A stretch of DNA of 64,000 nt from Owenia fusiformis. Taxonomy: Eukaryota; Annelida; Polychaeta; Sabellida; Oweniidae. Both the position numbers and the translations under genes were made by a program. This document shows positions 28,220 to 40,493 of this stretch, piece after piece. The stretch lies in the NCBI GenBank assembly GCA_903813345.2, contig CAIIXF020000001.1:1796001-1860000 (forward strand), read 5' to 3'. Below the pieces are notes generated by a model, which worked only from the letters and a program-made list of their open reading frames with translations, did no database searches and was not told where the DNA came from. Positions within the stretch are counted from its first letter, which is position 1; every line of letters begins with the position of its first letter.

Positions 28220-30500
28220 ATTAATTGAATGAAATGGGGGGAGGGGGAGTCATTCGGAGTTTCTTCAGAGTCAGAGGTACATGCAAACTTTATCTATTGT
28301 AGAATCATTTTTAGATATAAAAGGAATATTATAAGAAATACTTCTGAACAATCATTTCTGTCTTTCTCCTTTTGCTCATGGATAAAGTGGAGTAGAAGGG
28401 GATTAAGTCATCTTCAAAGGAGTGGTATCGATATGGTGAACTTTTTGAATACACGTTTTTCTTAAACCAGTCATCAAAACATTCTGAAAATTTTACATAT
28501 CGTCAATTTAGTGGTTAGCTTTTGTATGGTAACATTATAATTTGAAATATATTTATATACTTTTCTCTATATTGTTTTAGATAACACATGAGCCACTTCT
28601 TTTGTTCTTGGTATCATATGTTCGGAATGAAATGAAACATCTATCCAAACCTCATTGGAACAAAACGACATAAACACAACGTGTGGTCTCTCAATATTGT
28701 AATCGTACAAAGGAAGGTTTGGTTGATATTAAAAAAGTATCTTGTTAAAGATTCCGATAAATCGGGCTACGTATACCGCTGTATAGGGGATTAGAAGGGT
28801 TTATTTTTTATTTAGGTATGCAAGCTATATAAAATTAGGCCTTCTAGCATGCATGTACTCGTGTGTACAATCAGCATGCCCTTCAATATTATATAAACAC
28901 GCTGTTACTATACCAGGCTATTCAATATGTACTACATAATGTACACTATTTATGTGTGTACTACGATTCTCGGGGAAACAAAATACAAATACTTTTTATA
29001 TGTCCAAAATGAGCCATTTGATTGATACATATACTAAATAGTTTCATAAATAACATCTACAAAGTATATCTAATAGTAATTTTCAATTTCAATGGTGAAA
29101 CTTCCCTGGTTACGATTATACGGGAAATCATCACGAGACGAAGATCGTTCGCCTTCCTGGCTTACCTCTGAATCGTGTACCTGGTAATCTCTTTATATAG
29201 TTTAGCGAGAATGCTGCGCCTGCGCAGTATTAAACTTTGGCGCACACTTGAATGAAATTAAAGGTTGAACTTAATTTTTATCTATTTTGGGGGGTTTTGT
29301 AAAAGTTTTTGCATACTTATTGTAAAATCAACCAAAGTTTCCTTTGTTTAACTATAGCATTGAGAGGTCTAAGAAAATGTTGTATATTCTATTTTGTTCC
29401 AACAAGGTTCGGAGAGGCATTTCATTTCATTCTCAAGAATTGGTAGAAAGGACCAAAAAAACAATTGCACTAAAAAAACAAAAAATGTTAACAAAAACAG
29501 TTATATAGAATATATATATTTTTGCATTAAATTGTTGCCAATCGGTCAAAATTATATTATTTTACAGAATGTTTTCAATAATTGGTTTAAGAGAAAAACA
29601 TTGTTGAATTCAGTTCACTATATCGATACCTATCCTTTTTCTTGGGAGCAAAAACTGTTTACAGTTCCAAACATGACCCTCTGAGGTAGTATATATAAGC
29701 TTTATAAGTCATATTACGATTTCCCTTTGAAGCACAAACTGTAAACAGTTCCACACACCACCCTCAGAGGTACATATGTATATGGGAACTTTATCTACTG
29801 TAGAATCTCTTTATGGCTATGTTATTAGAAATACTTTTGGAATAAGTGACTGCTGTCTATCTCCTTTTGTTATAGTATTTTGTGGATGGTGTTAGAGGGT
29901 TGGCAGTTGGCAGTCAATGGTCGACATCTGTAGCAAATCGCTGGTGGAGACATTTTACATCTCCTTTTGTTAATGAATGAGGTGAGGGAGAGGTTAAGGT
30001 AGATTAAAATTCTCCTTGGGAGCACCATCAGCCATCATGTCCATCAGCCATCCTCTATCGATGAATTGGGGAGGGATAAGTCATAAGAATTTTCCTCCTT
30101 TGTTAATGGATGGGGTGAGGGGAGGTTAAGGTACAACTGTAGATTAAAATTCTCCTTGGGAGCACAAACCACAAACATTATGCAGTTTCTTAACCCTCAG
30201 AGAAATGGGTGAAATGTATCGACTGTAGAATCTTGCCATGGCTTTATGAACAACTTTTGGAGTAAGTGAGTATATACTCATGAATGGAGTGGGACAGGGG
30301 GGTAAACAAATAAAATATATAATCCCTTCATGAATAAATCATATAAGAATTTTCCTCGGAAGCACAAACAGCTTACAGCTCTACAACCCATCCTCAAAGA
30401 TGCAGCTGAACTTCCCGAGTGAGAATTCTTTGTAGGTGTAGTTTAGAGTCACATGTGAATTTAATCAACTGTAGGATTCCTTCAGTGGTAAACAGTGCAT
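28220..30500. repeat. Diverged tandem array, internal to the 8.4-kb element
   Basis: A composite unit of roughly 130-210 bp recurs irregularly: a TTGGGAGCAC-like block, then ACAGTTCC-like sequence, CCCTCAGAG, an ACTGTAGAATC block and a CTCCTTTTGTTA/ATGGATGGGGTGAGG block. Copies can be seen near 28230, 29640, 29730, 30010, 30150 and 30355. Much diverged and without long frames. Confidence 0.65.
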
Positions 30501-30523
30501 TTAGGAGTGCTATGTGAATAATA

Positions 30524-33500
30524 GCGAGATCAATAGTGCAAAAATAGTTTATTCATGGAACGAAGCGTGAAACTTTCCAGATATCATCAGGACACTATTC
30601 CCTTTGATTTAAGAGCCAGAGCCATTTTTGTGGTTCACTAGAATGACCGAAAATTGCAAATACCCCCTCCCATAAAAATCCTGGGGGGAGGAGGAGGGAA
30701 GAATTATTTTTTTGTTGAATTTCTTTTTTGAATATGATTTAACTTCATTTTTAGTATGTTATTTTCAGTGTTTAAAAGCAATTTTCAAGATTGCATCAGT
30801 ATTTCTCATGGATATTCATTGTTAAAGCCTGACCAAGGGCGACGCCCACTTTATCAACATGTTAAATATACAATTTAATGAGTCTTCTATAATGAATACA
30901 ATAATTACTTAATAAGGCTGAATAGAATTGATAAGATTAAGTCAGTTATTTATGTTAAGATGATAGATGCTGTAAGTAAGTCAATTTCACTGTTAAAGGT
31001 TTTTGAAAGGCCACGCCACCTTTTAGATATTAAGATATAATAATATATAATTCACAATTAATGATACATTATTTTGGCTTTTAATGGGAGCACTTTGACT
31101 AATTGATACAAGTTACATGTACCTCATTAAGTATCTTAACTGCAGTTCAAATATCCTATTTTGTGCATTTAAGCACTTCAACACTCTATTATCATTATCA
31201 CTGACTTAGGTGCCATGTCCATTACAATCCCTGTCACACAAACACAGGGCAGTACATGCAAGATTGGCTTTAAAGCACTTGCATCTTTTTTGTTGAGCAT
31301 TGTTGTTTGCAGCTGCATTTTACTAGCATTTGGCATGCATCTGAAGCTTGGGGCAATGTTTTCCACACTGGCACCCAAATCATTTTCCCAGCCTTTGTGG
31401 TAATGGATTCCCAACCCAATTGAAGGGAGGACTGACATAGGTATAATTGGCCCCACAAATAAACTGCCTGGAATAGAACATGTTTGATATGCTGTTGTAA
31501 AGCATGCAACTTATGTTGGTGGTATGCTCTCAATTTGATTTGTTTTCTTGTGAACATTTCTTGTCTTGCAGCATTTACAGTTGTTTCATTGTTGTCTCTA
31601 CTGTATAAAATCACAACAAAATGTTCAATAATTGGCATAACTTTGGCTAACTTATTTGGATCTTCAGCCAAAGTTTTAAGTGCATTTGTCAACTCGGATA
31701 AGTAATCCAATGTTTCCATGCTGTTGTTTTTAATTAACCGTGGAATCCAGATGTAGTGTCTGAACCAGTGTGGGCATGAAATAAGGGGAGACACATAGCC
31801 CTACCATGTCCAAGGGCAGCTGCCAATTCATGGGAAGTGAGATATCTTTAATTTTTCACCTTTTCCAAAGCTATCTATTTTTGAACTTTGAGTTCTGATG
31901 ATATACTGACTGCCAGACAGACAATATCAGTCTACTGTTCTAATCGTCAATGTGTTGTACCTAGACTTTACTGCATGGTGGATGTGCTTATTCATGTGTT
32001 GATGGGGAAATGTTTTGAATGGGCATTGGGGGATATGATAATACATCTTACAATACATTGTTTACATCATCTCTAATAAATTCCAATTTGATGGTAACAT
32101 TGCATCTACCTTTGGGCACTGAACATGATCATATCCTGCAATTTGATTGGACATCGTATAGTGATGATCGTGATTTTTAAATAAATTATGAGTACACGAA
32201 AGAATGATAGTATTATGGGAGCTACTCACTTCTTCTGGACTGATATTGAGGATACAATATCTTTGTTTTCTAATGAGTACATGTCATTTGAAGTCTCCAG
32301 AAAGGATTTCTCATCTATTCTATGGTTTCTTATAATAATTTCACATTATCTTTGAATCTTTGTTGTATGCTTATACTTTGTTCATGATTAGATAGGTCTT
32401 CATCTTGATCATTAGTTATATTGTTCTCAATTCAGTGATCAGCCTGGCCAATTCAGGGCCCCCAACCATCCACTAGAGTTGTCTGGTTGTCAAAGAGCCC
32501 CACCACTTGATTTACATGTATCTAGACTGTTATTCTGCTTGTGAACCTGGTCAGTAGCAATGGCTGAAAAGGTCCATCTTAAATTGGTTACAGTGAAGTA
32601 GTCTTTCGTGAAGGCTTCGTAGACTTCTCGATGTATTTGTTAGAGTTGTAGCATATCCCTTATGTGAACTGGTAATCAGCAACCATATTGACTGGAGATA
32701 AAGAGGGTAATTTCCCTCTCTGATAGCCCACACTTAGTTAAGGCACAGTATTTCGATTAGAATAATAGGAAACCAAAACCTGAAGACTGGTACATTCTGT
32801 TGGTCAGCACACCATTCATCAAACTGTTAAATCCCTTCATATAGATTCTGGACAGCTGTATATTTAGCATAGACTCTCTTGAGAATTTAGATACTGCAGC
32901 CTGTGACTGTGGTGGCCCTTCTGGTTCTGGTTCAATCCATGAAAGAGGTTTAATAGCCTAAATGTTCAGCATATGAAAAGTGGGCGTCGCCCATGATTAG
33001 TCTTTAACAATGATGAAAATCAAAGAGAAACCATCTGGAGATAAAGAGGAAAATTCTCCTGTCCTATAGCCCTCACATAGTCAAGTCTCAGTATTTGAAT
33101 TTGAATAATCAGAAACCAAAGCTTGAAGACTGGTACATTCTGTTGGTCACCACACCATTCATCAAACTGTTTAGGCACTTGGTCAGCACACGATTCATCA
33201 AACTGTTTAGGCACTTCATCAACTAGATTCTGGACAGTTGTATCTATAGCATAGGCTCTCTTGAGGAGAATATAGAGACTTGACATACATGTACATAGAA
33301 TAGTGGATACATGTTGTAGATCTGGGACATCCGTTGCTTGCTTTCTTCTCTCTTCTAAACAGAGGTGTGATATGTTATAAGCCTTTAAGAAGTCAAATTC
33401 TAAGATTAATTATAGCACCTAACATCAAAAAGGTATCTGGTGTTATCCAGAAAGCTGAAGTACATTCATTTGTTCAACTCATGATAAAGATTCAATAACC

Positions 33501-33859
33501 TAAATGTTCAATATATGAAAAGTGGGCGTCGCCCATGACTAGTCTTTAACAATGATGAAAATCGATGATAAATCATCTTGTTATGTTGCAAAACTTCTTT
33601 GTCATGAAAATGGCACACTGAAACTGCAGTATGACCATATTCAAAGAAATTTTTTTATTGAAAAAAATTCCTAACTCTCCCCACCCCCACGGGATTTGGG
33701 GGGAGGGGGTACTTACTATTTTTTGATCATTCTAGTGGACCACAAAAATGGCTCTGGCTCTTAAATCAAAGGGAATGGTATTCTGATGATATGTGGAAAG
33801 TTTCACGCTTCGTTCCATGAATGAACTATTTGCCTGTTTTCTTGCACTATTGATCTCGC
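30524..33859. mobile_element. 3.3-kb long-TIR element nested in the 8.4-kb element
   Basis: The ends GCGAGATCAATAGTGCAA and its complement are flanked by TA (30522-30523, 33860-33861). Arms of about 340 bp (30524-30862, 33510-33859) match in blocks, including TGGAACGAAGCGTGAAACTT and the complement of GTGGGCGTCGCCC. Part of the right arm is also present as a direct copy at about 32945-33035. The centre carries a decayed coding region on the minus strand. Confidence 0.8.
31178..33286 (-). pseudogene. Decayed cysteine-rich gene carried by the 3.3-kb element
   Basis: Minus-strand fragments in order: 33286-33020 (VDEVPKQFDE, DEWCGDQQNVPVFKLWF), a related copy within 32870-32551 (AIREGNYPLYLQSI) and 31794-31178 (PHWFRHYIWIPRLI, MPIIEHFVVILYSRDNNETT, LPQASDACQMLVKCSCKQQC). 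A frameshift at about 31285 moves the cysteine-rich tail (LHVLPCVCV) to another frame. From memory the fragments resemble a large uncharacterised invertebrate protein family that ends in a cysteine-rich cluster. The duplicated N-terminal piece reflects an internal tandem duplication of the element. Not functional as it stands; function unknown. Confidence 0.6.
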
Positions 33860-34559
33860 TATAAGTATGTAACGTCAATTGTCCCTATTGAATGATTATA
33901 GGGGGGGGGGGGGGTATAGAAGATGCTGATATGGCTACTCCCTATTAAACTATATTTGTTAGTTATAAGATTGACAGCATAGACTCAATTACCTGTTCCC
34001 CCTGGAAGGAATCCCTTAGCTGATAAAATGCTCATGTGCCTGCCTGGGTAAGCTATGCTGGACTAGACAGAGCTCATGCTTCAAGGCATCATTGGGATGT
34101 AAATTATTGTACTTTTAAGGATATATTAAATGAAATAATGAGCATACAAATGCAGACTGATGCATCTGACTAAGAATCGTAAGACCTTGACTTATAAAGA
34201 GAAATTCTTGATAAAATTTTAGAAAAAGAAAAATATAAAAACAAGAATTTAACATGAAGAAATGACCCTTTAGACTAACAAAGGCATCCAAAAAATTTTT
34301 TAAAAAAACAGTTGATCATTACAAAATTATAACATTATTCCATAATAGCATGTTTTCCCTGGGAAATAAACAGGGAATAGAATTGATATTCAAAAGATCC
34401 CATATTTTTGCTAGATTCCTATATCAGATCCCGTATTGGATCCTGTATCAGCCTAAATCACATATCAGATCCTATATCAGAACCATTCCCGGGGATTTCT
34501 CTTGATTTTTATGTTTCAGAAAAAAAACAATTTAATAAATAGGTTATTGATGGTGTTGG

Positions 34560-34691
34560 TGGAATATGAATTTTATTTATTTTATTCGCCTCGAGAACTA
34601 TCATATTAACACTTGGGCTATTGCCCTTAGTCAATATGATGTTTTCCTTGGCCAATATCATATTTTCCCTCAGAATAAAATTCATATTCCA
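34560..34691. repeat. 132-bp hairpin MITE
   Basis: Begins TGGAATATGAATTTTATT and ends with its complement, with the palindrome GGGCTATTGCCC and several ATATCATATT blocks inside. A compact foldback within the right part of the 8.4-kb element. Confidence 0.8.
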
Positions 34692-35327
34692 TCCCTCCCA
34701 TTAAATTACCTCTATATATCACACATACATTTTTAAAATGCAACTTTGAGAAGTATTAGTACTCATTATAGAATTTCTGATCTAATTGTGCCACCTTCAC
34801 TTTCTCATATTTCTAAGGGGTAGGGGTCAACAAAGCCATATTTAAAATTCCAAATAGTATTGTATCATTACATTCTTTATATTACAATTCCCCACATAGA
34901 TTGGAAATAATTTTAGATTACTTCTTAAAGCAGTATTGGTGCCAATTATTTCTCTGAAGCTGCAACAATAAAGTTGGCGAGACTAAAAAACGAATGAAAA
35001 TATGCTTATTTATTACTATAAATTGTGTTTTTGTCAAAACCGATCAACATATCTCCCTATAACTTTGGGAAACACTTGACTACAGTGCTAGCAACATAAT
35101 ATGTATAAATCAGTGCTATAGTTAATGCATAACTGATTTTATAGAATGATAATATAGTACCCCCCTGAAATATTATTCTAGGGGGGTAAAACTGCTCAGA
35201 ATCCTTCGTCCACAAACTAAAAAGACCCAGACATATATGAATTGATGCTAAATGAAGTCATCTTTCAGAAACATTATGTCTATCAAGTGGCCCTTGAACT
35301 TCCCAAAACCCATGCTATATCCTGGCC

Positions 35328-36303
35328 TAACTCGATGTCAATTGGTTTGAAAGGAGTCGCATTTTGATTAATTTCCGTTTCAATGAAATCATTTTTCAAC
35401 TGTTTAATCCTTTGTTAGTGTGCGTGTCTTGGAATGTACAAAATCATGTAAGCGTAGATATACAACTGTTTTTGTAAGTGTAAAACTGCAGAATCATGTA
35501 AGTGTATATGTACAAGTGTAAATCATAATGTATATGATCTGTAATTGTAAAACTTCAGAGTCATGAATGTGCATAATCATGAAATTTTAGATGTACTGAA
35601 TCATAAGTGTACATGTACAGGGTTATGTGTAATGTACAGGATCTTGGAGGACATGTAGTAATATATTAATATCTGGTGTGAATACATTACTGGTAAAACA
35701 GGCGCACAATACTTCTGGACAAGAAAACGGAAATTAGGGCAAAAGGATTGAAAAACTGTTTTAGATTTTCTGTATCCATGATAATGATTTAGGCTATACA
35801 ATTTAAATCTGGGATCTTCCTTTTTTCAGGTCTCTAAATCTCTTACTTGAGGCTTCTCATCCCAAACATGTAGTTATTATGTTTAATCCGAGACAAATAA
35901 TTTGATATCTGGCCATGAAATATTTTGGAACAATTGATTTGAAGAGGTGTTTTTTGATTTTCGCTAAATGTCTGATTTTAAGCTCCAGAAATGAAAAAAT
36001 GAAGCTTAAAAATGAGTGTCGTGCAATGAGATATTGAGCCCTGGGTAAAAGTAGGACGTCTTCACTTAATTATGGTGCTTCAGTGATAAAAAACTACAAA
36101 AAATGTAGTGCATCTTTGTGTATATTTACTTAGTAAAACCTGTTGATATTGTTTTGTAACATAGTAAATAAAAATACAATTTGTGTATTGATATTTGTTT
36201 TTGATTTATTTTTTTCTTGTTCCTATAACTTTACAATTATCATCACTCACAAACTCTGCACAGAGATACTCAATCTACATTACAGAGCCTCAAATACATA
36301 TTA
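35328..36303. other. Intergenic DNA with cryptically simple sequence
   Basis: 35400-35650 is built from short degenerate repeats around AAGTGTA, AATCATG and TGTACATGTA. No gene was recognised. Confidence 0.5.
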
Positions 36304-36432
36304 CAGTAAAATCTGTCTAATCGGAATGCCACCTGACTAACCAAAGGTGTTTGAATCGGCATGTGTTCACATTTTGAGGTTTTTAATCACAGGATAGTCA
36401 AAAGGTGCTAAGATATACAGATTTTGATATAC
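36304..36432. mobile_element. Pogo-like MITE (copy 4), about 130 bp
   Basis: Starts CAGTAAAATCTGTCTAATC after TA, carries GTGTTCACATTTTGAGG, and ends with GGTGCTAAGATATACAG and ATTTTGATA, a diverged complement of the start. It shows both ends of the family in one short copy. Confidence 0.6.
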
Positions 36433-36881
36433 TCTACCGATTGACTGAATGTCAAACTGTAAAAAGCAAGTTGTAATTAGAAGGTAGTGCTCTGAGAAAT
36501 GAATTCTGGGTTCAAATGTCGGTTCATAAAAAAATGAAACAATTAGACTCCCCCATCATCCTTGACAGTCTATTGCACAGACATTTGAATTGTTAGAGAC
36601 CAGTGCTCTATTTACATTTAAATGACGATTCCAATATAATGATTTCCTTCTATGTTTCATTGTAAATTTGGCTAAGGCACAATCAAATTTTCTGATTTCT
36701 GACATTTTTGCCTATTTTCAATTTTCAGAATCTGCTTTGTTGATTTCTCAGCAATACAATAGACATGATTCTTAAAACTGTTTACCATAAAATTCTGACA
36801 AACTAATGTGTGTGCCATAAATATGTTATAGTTTATCATTGCACAAATGTCACAATTTTCCCTTTTAATTAGTGTTATAAA

Positions 36882-37280
36882 TAGGGGTGAGACGACAACC
36901 CAAAACCCTGAGGGTTGAGGCTTCATGTTGACCCTAATTGATTCCCGAGCTGATGAATCAAATCATTTCGGGTTGAGTAAAAATTGGAGAAAAAAGAAAT
37001 CAAATAGAATATAAGATCAATAAAATAAACATTCTACTTTGGATTGCCTTGAATATACAATGTAATATTTTTTCCATGAATTTAACATATCTGCATTGAA
37101 TTATATGTTGCCTGTACTTTTAAATGAAAGAATATACATGTAATGTTTGCAATGAAATTGGAATAAACTTGTGAATTTTTTTTTTTTCATTTCATTAGCT
37201 ATTGTTGATTAATGCATGAAAAATCATCTGAATAAATCATCATAGTCATCAAACCTGACCGAATCAGAATCTCAACCCTA
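36882..37280. mobile_element. hAT-like MITE, 399 bp
   Basis: The ends TAGGGGTGAG and CTCAACCCTA form short TIRs. The flanks GTTATAAA (36874-36881) and ATTATAAA (37281-37288) match in 7 of 8 positions, the size expected of hAT target duplications. The repeated CTGAGGGTT/GGGTTGAG motifs are near the left end. No coding capacity. Confidence 0.65.
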
Positions 37281-37288
37281 ATTATAAA

Positions 37289-37720
37289 AGTAAACTACAT
37301 GTAATCAATATGTTGAGAAAACCTATTTTCCTTAACCAAAAATTTCTCAACAGTGCTTCAAGTTTGGGACTCAATATTTTTGTGCACTAAGGCCTTTCAC
37401 AGATCTTAAAATCTGCCCCAAGCTGCAAAAATGGCACCTACCATTCTACAAACTACACATAAATGGTCAGATGGTCAGTTGTGACAAAATCCTCAACATG
37501 ATCAGTTAATCAACAGGGTTAGATTACAGTATTACTGTATTATTACCATATATTAACCAAATAAAATATTTCAAAACAACCAGGAAGTGATCACAAGAGT
37601 TACAACTAGCTATCTTGTATACTCAAGCTACATGCATGAACCTCAACCATTCTTTGGTTGTCCCCTAAAAGTTTCAAACTTACTACTCAAATATCCTGGA
37701 GCATAATATTATTACCAATT
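37289..37720. other. Intergenic DNA, no feature seen
   Basis: No coding, repeat or RNA signal recognised. Confidence 0.45.
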
Positions 37721-38275
37721 CAAACATGACCGTGCTCTATTCGAATTTCTCAACCAATCAGAATGCAGCATAGCCAATATAGAACGTTCTCTAATTCTCC
37801 ATAGATGCACGACCATGCTCTATTCAATCTGCAATTTGCATTGTTTTGAGTGACGTCACATCTCAGCTGCACATCTGGGGCTCTGTCCGGGGATAGCTGT
37901 TCTTTTTTACTCCCTCCGTAACTACTGTAACTATATTTTATCAACACCCCCAGATGTTTGCATACACCGTATAAAATCTAAAACGGGGAGTAAAATAGAA
38001 CAGCCCAAACAAATTCTAAAATTTTTCCGGCCGACTTCAGGATCTTGACAGCATGCGTATTCTTCCTTCATGCCCGTTCCACAGACACGGCTTTTACTAA
38101 TTTTTATGTTTGAATCGGAATAAATAATGATAGGCCATTCAATATGGTGAAATTCAGCACTCGTTGGACAGAATGTTAGTACAAATGCACTCACCTTCGG
38201 TTCGTGCTTTGTACAACATTCTGTCCAACTCGTGCTGAATTTCACCATATTGAATGGCCTACCATTATTTATTCC
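37721..38275. repeat. Composite MITE with a strong terminal hairpin
   Basis: 38118-38275 is a near-perfect hairpin: GGAATAAATAATGATAGGCC at the start pairs with the end, and TTCAATATGGTGAAATTCAG pairs with its complement. 37726-37830 shares GAGCACGGTC/GACCGTGCTC, AACCAATCAGAATGCAGC-like and TCTCCATAGATGCA blocks with the repeats at 50077-50530. CIAO3 transcripts on the minus strand could use its AATAAA (about 38267-38272) for polyadenylation; this is speculative. Confidence 0.7.
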
Positions 38276-38507
38276 TTAATTCAGTCCATGCTAGTCATAT
38301 CGTATCAATAATATTGCATCAGAATACTGGAGCCAATCTCCTTAGGTCCATATGTACCTCTATGTAAGTGACCTAAGTAGCAATTTTCACTAAGACAATT
38401 AGATATATCATTGGAAATCATCTTATTCTCTTGAGAGATTATTTGATCAGAGCAATGTTCTAAGCAGCAACACCCAGAAGGCCAGAACAGCTCCATGAGG
38501 GAGGGAT

Positions 38508-39932
38508 TTACCACTTTATCCCTAGGGCATTAGTTTCTTTCTCGATGGCGTGATACTGCGTATGCAGCATCTTGAGAGCTTTATCAGAATTTCTACCCCC
38601 TAGCCACGTAGCATAGAGCTGATCCAACTCATCGCTACCACACTCCAATGTGGCATCATTTTCATCATATACACCCTCCACTTCAGCTAAAAGCTCCTTC
38701 TGGGTAACACCCTCCTCTGGCCTCAACTGTGCCCCACCATTCAGGCACCCAGAGGGACATGCCATAACTTCAACAAAATGGTAGTTACATTTTCCTCGTT
38801 TAACCTTTTGTACTATGTTTTGTATGTTACGGAAGCCGTAAGCAATGGCAAACTTCAGCTCCACTTTGCCATCAATTTCAAGTGTGACTTCTTTGAAGTC
38901 GTTGTTCCGCATTGTTTTATACTTAAGGTCTCCAGTAGTGTGCCCATAGATCTCTTTAGCTGCATGTTTCATAACATGTTCAAGGTACCCTCCGGAACCA
39001 TTATTGGGGTGGTTCATGGCGCTACCCTGTCGACCATATATGGAATCAAGAGGCGCCGGGATGACATCACCCAGTTGTATTCCTTCTCTTTTAAACATTT
39101 CATCCACCTCTAGTGTAGATAACACACAATCCACATCTCTTGTACTGTACAAGTCGTCATAGAAATCCTGACGCGATGCTTCTAGCTTTTTGTCATAACA
39201 AGGCATGACAGTCACATGATACACCTGGTCTGGTTTTCTCCCTCCTCCCAAGTGGTCCTTTGTTAGCGATCCCATTATCTGTTGCGGGGATTTTGTAGAG
39301 CTTATATAAGGCAATATATAAGAGCCATGTGTCTTTTCTGCATAGCACACCCAACCAGGGCAAGCTGATGCTAACATGGGCAGGGCAGTTTTGTCAGTTT
39401 CCTTATCTTGGTACCTCCTTATGAACTCATGTCCACTTTCAACCAGGCTTAAATCCCTAGCTTGGGCTACATCATACACAGCACTGGCACCAAGCTGCTT
39501 GAAAAAACCTGATATTTTCTCTATTGCTTCATTTGCATTTAGCTTATATTTCACTGCAAGTGAGGCTTTAGACTGAGGAGATATCGAAATAACGACATAT
39601 TTGCATTCGTCTGATTTTCCCTGTTCAAGTAAGATTTTGTTCGAGTTCAAAATCTTGTACAACTCTTCTTGGCTTTGTTGCGTGATAAGGACGCTCTCGG
39701 CAGAAGTGATACATCCGCTACAAGCTAAACAGTCATTGAGCGTAATCGTTGCTTTTTCAAGCTTCACCTCCCCGCCATCTATACCAATCTGGCTATATTC
39801 ACCATCATCCCCGATTTTAATGGCAGCTGTTTTACCAGACTTCTTAGTCACTTTAACAGGTTTTATACACTCTTGAGATGGAGTGATGAAATCATCGAGG
39901 TCTGTGAGCTGAAGAGCTCCGCTAAATGCCAT
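38508..39932 (-). CDS. CIAO3: Cytosolic Fe-S cluster assembly factor CIAO3 (NARFL/Nar1)
   Basis: 474 aa in one uninterrupted exon (human about 476 from memory). Iron-only-hydrogenase-like protein of the cytosolic iron-sulfur assembly (CIA) targeting complex; it carries two [4Fe-4S] clusters and works with CIAO1, CIAO2B and MMS19 to load clusters on cytosolic and nuclear proteins. Seen: [14 protein letters not shown] near the start, Cys22 with NDCLACSGC (Cys68, Cys71, Cys74) for the N-terminal cluster, ACPGW (Cys191), [12 protein letters not shown] (Cys245) and [11 protein letters not shown] (Cys392, Cys396) for the C-terminal cluster, and the conserved end GIKW. All cluster ligands are present. 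The neighbouring genes are split by many introns, so an intronless CDS is notable, but it is intact and looks functional. Confidence 0.96.
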   Translation of the reverse strand: MAFSGALQLTDLDDFITPSQECIKPVKVTKKSGKTAAIKIGDDGEYSQIGIDGGEVKLEKATITLNDCLACSGCITSAESVLITQQSQEELYKILNSNKILLEQGKSDECKYVVISISPQSKASLAVKYKLNANEAIEKISGFFKQLGASAVYDVAQARDLSLVESGHEFIRRYQDKETDKTALPMLASACPGWVCYAEKTHGSYILPYISSTKSPQQIMGSLTKDHLGGGRKPDQVYHVTVMPCYDKKLEASRQDFYDDLYSTRDVDCVLSTLEVDEMFKREGIQLGDVIPAPLDSIYGRQGSAMNHPNNGSGGYLEHVMKHAAKEIYGHTTGDLKYKTMRNNDFKEVTLEIDGKVELKFAIAYGFRNIQNIVQKVKRGKCNYHFVEVMACPSGCLNGGAQLRPEEGVTQKELLAEVEGVYDENDATLECGSDELDQLYATWLGGRNSDKALKMLHTQYHAIEKETNALGIKW

Positions 39933-40493
39933 CTTAATGCTGCAGTCAAAACGAACAATTTTTTATAAAATGGAGTCTGTAATTACAGTCAATTGCTGAG
40001 TGTCTCAGAAATACTGATTATGTTCCTATTAATCCTCTACTGTTTATTTTCTACTGCTGAAGGTTTCAAGATCAGTTACTGAAAAATATGCAAGAAAGTG
40101 TTATGATTAGAGTATGTTTATAATCAAATCTACAAATGGATTGTACCACTGACTTCTAACGAATTTTGATTTATGGTACACAAAGTCCATGTAAACAAAG
40201 TTAGATGAAGCAGAATTGTTATGTTATTACAATGTACTAAAGGTCATCGTGTTCTAAGAACAGAGCAAGGGATCTTCATTCTTCAATGTCAAAACAATTA
40301 ACTTAAAGGCCTCATGGGTAGCATAAGGACTTGATAAGTGCAGAAGCAACTGACAATGAGCAAAATGAACCATTAGTGGGAAGAATAAGAATTGCACTCA
40401 AGTTTCATTTTCATTTTTCCTAAGAACGTCTTAAAAGCACAATAATGTACAATACCATTATGTATGTACTAATAAATTGATTAAAATTCTCAC
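39933..40493 (-). other. CIAO3 5' flank and probable last exon of the SAM gene
   Basis: Only about 0.5 kb separates CIAO3 from the SAM-domain exon. If the donor at 40493 is used, the SAM gene must have a short terminal exon here or beyond. If not, the frame reads on to a TAG at 40422-40420. CIAO3's promoter must lie in this stretch or within the SAM gene. Confidence 0.4.

Larger units (their letters stand above)
26928..35327. mobile_element. 8.4-kb long-TIR element with TA target, nested insertion inside
   Basis: The left end GGCCAGGATATAGCATGGGT and its complement at 35308-35327 are flanked by TA (26926-26927, 35328-35329). Inverted similarity runs about 750 bp on the left (26928-27677) and about 575 bp on the right (34755-35327). 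The left arm is longer because it holds two copies of a ~180-bp subunit and the right arm one. The interior has minisatellite-like repeats, a nested 3.3-kb element (30524-33859) and no recognisable transposase. Superfamily undetermined. Confidence 0.8.

Noticed and set aside
33901-33914. Run of 14 G as a possible G-quadruplex element
   Set aside because: A plain homopolymer next to repeat DNA, likely slippage or an assembly-sensitive site.
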